Assembly: GCF_028453695.1 (NCBI RefSeq)
Contig: NC_135774.1
Coordinates: 9,672,001-9,736,000, forward strand
Length of the DNA: 64,000 bases
Source: Augochlora pura
Taxonomy: Eukaryota; Arthropoda; Insecta; Hymenoptera; Halictidae
Direction: 5' to 3'
Positions 62,401 through 64,000 of the stretch are shown in pieces. Position 1 is the first letter of the stretch. Every line of letters begins with the position of its first letter. The notes below the pieces were generated by a model. It was given only the letters and a program-made list of their open reading frames with translations. It was not told the DNA's origin and ran no database searches. The position numbers were made by a program, and so were the translations under genes.

Positions 62401-63306
62401 AATAGAATACAAACGTAATTGAAAGACTAAAATACAGCTATATTTATTTTAGAATTTTTAAATTTATTTCGTAGCTATGGAACTATAAAAATACAACGAA
62501 ATCAAATATATTTTATACATAGAAAGATATAATTCAGAATATATTATTTTAAGAGACAAAGTATAGATTAAATGATTTATTACTTAATCTTGTTCTTAAT
62601 TGTGACACAAAATTTCTTGAAATTTGAATCGTTTCGAAGGCGTCAAATAGTAAATATAAATTTTTAGTTATTTTTGTTACTTGCTTATAAAAATTGGTTC
62701 TACTAACTACACGTTCGTACCCGAAGCAATTTCAAGTAAAACTATTAACGTTTTTAAAGAAATAGTTATTTAGAAAATTTTAAACTGGGTTATCGAATTT
62801 TACGATAAAAATACCGGTTCTTAAAAACCGACGAAACCTATTGTGGTGGACAAGTGTTGAATGCGTGGGGACAGGGGAGAGAAAAGAGAGAAATTTCTGT
62901 GGCAACGTTTCCGTTTCAAACTTTTATAGCAAGAATCGGATATGAACGGACCCTCTTTGACCCTACCATCGATCAGCGAAGACGATGAAAATGTGCCCGA
63001 CGAGGGGGAAACTTCGCCTTTATCGCCGCCAAACAAATCACCCCTGCATACATCGAGTCCACGGCACGCCAAGTTCAGGTATGTTTGCCGACTCTCTTTG
63101 CGCCGTCATCGCTCAAGTGGTACGTTTCGCGAAACAGGGACGAATATAGGGAGGGCAGAAGAGCAGGGAGAAGCGTGTTGGCGAGAGGAAGAGCGGCGCA
63201 GATGATCGCACAGGAATCCATGGAAGAGCATATCCGGGGATCGGTGGAAAGACTCGACACCCAAGTGTCCACTTTGCACCAGGACGTGGCTACGCTGAGT
63301 TCCGAG
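28027..63306 (+). CDS. Elk: ELK-type voltage-gated potassium channel (KCNH3/4/8 orthologue), C terminus beyond window
   Basis: Coding exons: 28027-28102, 50496-50729, 51376-51507, 52654-52781, 52843-53071, 55438-55601, 58101-58314, 59028-59207, 61344-61543, 61694-61943, 62024-62286, 62930-63078, 63138-63306. All are GT-AG and in phase, giving 796 residues. The start MPVRKGLLAPQNTFLDTIAT is the conserved N-terminal cap, in an exon that opens at 27992 after a tttttgcag acceptor, so a non-coding exon lies upstream. PAS domain residues ~25-140 (IVYCSDGFCDLTGF) favour ELK over ERG or EAG. S1 lies at ~227-244, S4 at ~331-347 (LVKLTRLLRLARLLQK), the filter SVGFGN at 428-433, S6 and C-linker next, then the CNBHD at ~540-690 and a coiled coil at ~765-796. 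ELK channels are plasma-membrane, outwardly rectifying K+ channels of neurons. Donors GTTCGT, GTTAGT and GTATAA are weaker than usual. Confidence 0.93.
31554..31584 (-). repeat. Copy of a dispersed TAGACTGCGGATTTT motif
   Basis: On the minus strand it reads TAGACTGCGGATTTTTGCAT. Similar copies occur on the plus strand at about 4739-4770, 43215-43242, 57601-57635 and 59801-59834. Element boundaries are not resolved. Confidence 0.5.
32260..32284. repeat. 25-base C homopolymer
   Basis: A single run of 25 C preceded by six T. It makes long artefactual open frames on both strands. Its length is likely imprecise in any assembly. Confidence 0.95.
35170..35240. repeat. Fragment of the palindromic repeat family
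   Basis: TATTTATCGAATAAGACGTA at about 35194 matches the arm of the element at 6114-6601, preceded by GCGGAGGTAGTTGTTGCAAA, which resembles a degenerate end. The right boundary is not seen. Confidence 0.4.
37136..37380. repeat. Related copy of the palindromic repeat family
   Basis: Begins TAGGCTAGTGGAGCCGCTTA, matching the arms near 6114 and 6261, and carries AATAGAATAAGACACGTTAA. An inverse-like segment AATTTAATATGTCTGG lies near 37340. Boundaries are approximate. Confidence 0.45.
38990..39170 (-). repeat. Dispersed insect repeat with a TACAGGATGTCCC end
   Basis: Read on the minus strand from about 39165, it starts CTACAGGATGTCCCAAAATT and continues through GAGGTCATTTGAAGCAACTT. I recognise this pattern from interspersed repeats in other hymenopteran genomes, without being able to name the family or check it. 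The TACAGGACGATCCATGTAAC near 30698 on the plus strand may be a related end. Confidence 0.4.
39724..39870. repeat. 26-bp minisatellite, about 5.5 copies
   Basis: The unit, about AATATAAAATCTTTACGATA plus TGTATA, repeats head to tail with the 26-bp period kept. The first two units diverge (TTGATACTATGTG, TTGATAATATATA); the last three full units are near-identical. Confidence 0.85.
42040..42090. repeat. Short direct duplication
   Basis: TTTTTATTTATATGGTTAAA with following TTGC occurs twice in tandem (24-bp period), followed by a third partial TTTTTATTTTTATA. No gene is affected. Confidence 0.8.
44446..44545. other. Assembly gap, 100 N
   Basis: Exactly 100 unknown bases, the conventional placeholder for a gap of unknown size, inside Elk intron 1. 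The real distance and any element in it are unknown. Confidence 1.
49437..49461. repeat. (GAATC)n pentanucleotide microsatellite
   Basis: Five units of ATCGA/GAATC, with similar GCGAA repeats following to 49475. Intronic. Confidence 0.9.
49645..49667. repeat. (TTTA)n microsatellite
   Basis: About six TTTA units in the Elk intron, next to the end of a GC-rich patch. Confidence 0.9.
50071..50239. mobile_element. hAT-like MITE (169 bp) with 8-bp target duplication
   Basis: Starts CAGAGTTGGGCAATATTC and ends, read as complement, in TAAAGTTGGGCAAAATTG. AATTATAG flanks it perfectly on both sides (50063-50070 and 50240-50247), as expected for hAT. Its ends match the element at 17164 and the fragment at 3015, so all three belong to one family. 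It lies 257 bp before the Elk PAS exon. Confidence 0.85.
50496..51507 (+). other. Elk: Elk PAS domain exons
   Basis: Exons 50496-50729 and 51376-51507 encode the body of the PAS domain: NAQVPALYPIVYCSDGFCDL, CKFLYGPET, VVFYKKTG, then [20 protein letters not shown] and HKDITNTK. In KCNH channels this domain docks on the CNBHD and slows gating. The second exon has two possible GTGAGT donors, at 51489 and 51508; only the latter keeps phase with the exon at 52654. Intron 50730-51375 holds nothing recognisable. Confidence 0.9.
51508..52653 (+). other. Elk intron
   Basis: 1.15 kb of unique sequence with no features beyond the splice signals (gtgagt, cgtttcag). Confidence 0.8.
53072..55437 (+). other. 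Elk intron
   Basis: 2.4 kb, donor gttcgt and acceptor tttccgcag. A short imperfect GCCGTA/GCCGAG tandem lies at about 55243-55270. The upstream open frame that runs into exon 55438 is intronic by phase and similarity. Confidence 0.75.
55602..58100 (+). other. Elk intron
   Basis: 2.5 kb between the S3 and S4 exons. It is GC-rich to about 56130, then AT-rich. It includes a copy of the TAGACTGCGG-type motif at about 57601-57635 and a T run at 56162. No alternative S4 exon was recognised. Confidence 0.7.
58315..59027 (+). other. Elk intron
   Basis: 0.7 kb between the S5 and pore exons, donor gtaagt and acceptor ttttcag. No further feature seen. Confidence 0.8.
59028..59207 (+). other. Elk: Elk pore exon with K+ selectivity filter
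   Basis: Encodes the turret, pore helix and filter: NVTHAES (a possible N-glycosylation site in the extracellular turret), SSLTSVGFGNVSAN and the start of S6 (LFSICAMLIG). GFG rather than GYG is normal for the EAG/ELK/ERG family. The donor is GTTAGT. Confidence 0.92.
59208..61343 (+). other. Elk intron with long GA microsatellite
   Basis: 2.1 kb. A (GA)n tract spans about 59358-59462 with TAAGAG interruptions. A copy of the dispersed TGCGGATTTT motif lies at 59801-59834. The remainder is AT-rich. Confidence 0.8.
61344..62286 (+). other. Elk: Elk S6, C-linker and CNBHD exons
   Basis: Exons 61344-61543, 61694-61943 and 62024-62286 encode the end of S6 (ALMHAVVFGNVTAIIQR), the C-linker (LKQRMQDYFQTMWSLNHGID) and the cyclic-nucleotide-binding-homology domain (FCAPGEYLIHKGDA, CNGSMEVV, GKGDLVGCD, VKALTYCDLKCI, DIQHDLTYNIREG). 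The last exon has a Gly/Ser-rich loop (GSNGGGTGGSGS) longer than I recall in vertebrate ELKs. TYNIREG occupies the intrinsic-ligand position. Confidence 0.88.
62287..62929 (+). other. Elk intron
   Basis: 0.64 kb, AT-rich, donor gtaagt and acceptor ttttatag. No feature seen. Confidence 0.8.
62930..63306 (+). other. Elk: Elk post-CNBHD and coiled-coil exons
   Basis: Exon 62930-63078 encodes an acidic/Pro-Ser linker (LPSISEDDENVPDEGETSPL). Exon 63138-63306 encodes a basic stretch followed by a predicted coiled coil (HIRGSVERLDTQVSTLHQDV). Both match the order in animal ELKs. The donor at 63307 (gtatgt) shows that more coding sequence follows. Confidence 0.75.
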
Positions 63307-63484
63307 GTATGTTCGCGGGGGATGAGATAAAGTAAACATTCCACGTCAAGGATTCCACTAACAAGATCAACTAAAAGGATTAACACTAAACCTATCGTCT
63401 CTGAAAGTAGCCAACGTGTATTGCTTTATGAAAATGACACGATCGAATTAATTTGAACTGTTCGCTATTTTTATTATAACGTAG

Positions 63485-63538
63485 GCTGCAATGAGGGAAT
63501 TTATTCTGTCGTTTCTTGAGAAAAAGGAGGCTTTATAA
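63485..63538 (+). CDS. Elk: Candidate short terminal exon of Elk
   Basis: After an acceptor ending cgtag at 63484, 54 bases are open in the phase left by the coiled-coil exon. They encode AAMREFILSFLEKKEAL followed by TAA at 63536-63538. The peptide would prolong the helix and resembles the MRNVIQLLE segment of vertebrate ELK. If used, the channel ends at about 813 residues without a long tail. It may instead be chance, with the real next exon beyond 64000. Confidence 0.35.
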   Translation, partial: AAMREFILSFLEKKEAL

Positions 63539-64000
63539 TTTCAACAATTTGAATATAAAAAATGTGACTCCGCTCATTTTAATCGACATGGAAAATTTAA
63601 TGGCATAAATTATAATTTTTCAAACATATATATATATGTACCACTATTTTTATACTGACCGTACGGAGCGTTACAAATGACCCGTCTGTGATATCTTATA
63701 ACAATTACAACATTGGATTTATTAGGTTAATTTCTTTATCTATAAATGGAAAAATCCATTAGAGTATGTAATAGAAGGTATTGGATCCTAACACTTAACA
63801 ATAGAGATGCCAGAAGATTATTTAATGACTTTATGTCTTTGTATTTTCAATAACTAAAGGAAAAGAATTATCGAAACGGTCATTTGACCGGCATGTTTCG
63901 GTTATTGAGAAAGAACAAGAATAATATTCCTGAAATAATATTACCCACAAAATGGCTAAGACAGGGGTGCTTCCTGGTAAGAGAAACATGCTTGACCTCT
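63539..64000. other. Sequence after the candidate Elk terminal exon
   Basis: AT-rich, with a TATATATATA run near 63625-63640. No AATAAA was noticed close after 63538, which slightly weakens the case that 63485-63538 is a true last exon. Confidence 0.5.

Overview
The window is nuclear DNA from an animal, almost certainly an insect. It holds short GT-AG exons, CpG-rich GC blocks set in AT-rich introns, and five protein genes whose closest remembered relatives are insect or metazoan. The abundance of CpG and the dispersed repeats suggest a hymenopteran (bee, wasp or ant), but that is an inference. A 100-base run of N at 44446-44545 marks an assembly gap.

Layout: (1) 1-1514 (+), the 3' end of an adenylate kinase 9 (AK9) gene. 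(2) 1562-7869 (+), nine exons of the Obg-like ATPase Ola1; its P-loop exon lies upstream of the window, so AK9 appears to sit inside an Ola1 intron or directly against it. (3) 13714-10419 (-), six exons of a heparan sulfate 2-O-sulfotransferase/Pipe-family gene that appears to have lost every catalytic residue I can align. (4) 14695-18140 (+), the four-exon axonemal dynein assembly factor Kintoun (DNAAF2), divergent from the Pipe-like gene across 980 bp. (5) 28027-63306 and beyond (+), an ELK-type (KCNH3/4/8) voltage-gated potassium channel. Its first coding exon is separated by a 22.4-kb intron from exons encoding the PAS domain, S1-S6, pore, cyclic-nucleotide-binding-homology domain and distal coiled coil.

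The five genes do not form a pathway: nucleotide metabolism in cilia (AK9), translation and stress ATPase (Ola1), Golgi sulfation family (Pipe-like), cilia assembly (Kintoun) and neuronal excitability (Elk). AK9 and Kintoun are both cilium-linked, which is probably coincidence. The non-coding remainder holds hAT-like MITEs with visible 8-bp target duplications, a palindromic AT-rich repeat family, a five-copy dispersed motif, a 26-bp minisatellite and many microsatellites. I found no CRISPR arrays, operons or convincing tRNA genes.

The best candidates for something undescribed are the Pipe-like protein with Lys/His/His replaced by Asp/Asp/Asp, and the AK9-Ola1 junction, where a poly(A) signal, a stop codon and a 3' splice site fall within about 50 bases. 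Exon coordinates were read by eye from splice consensus, reading phase and family similarity, without transcript data.
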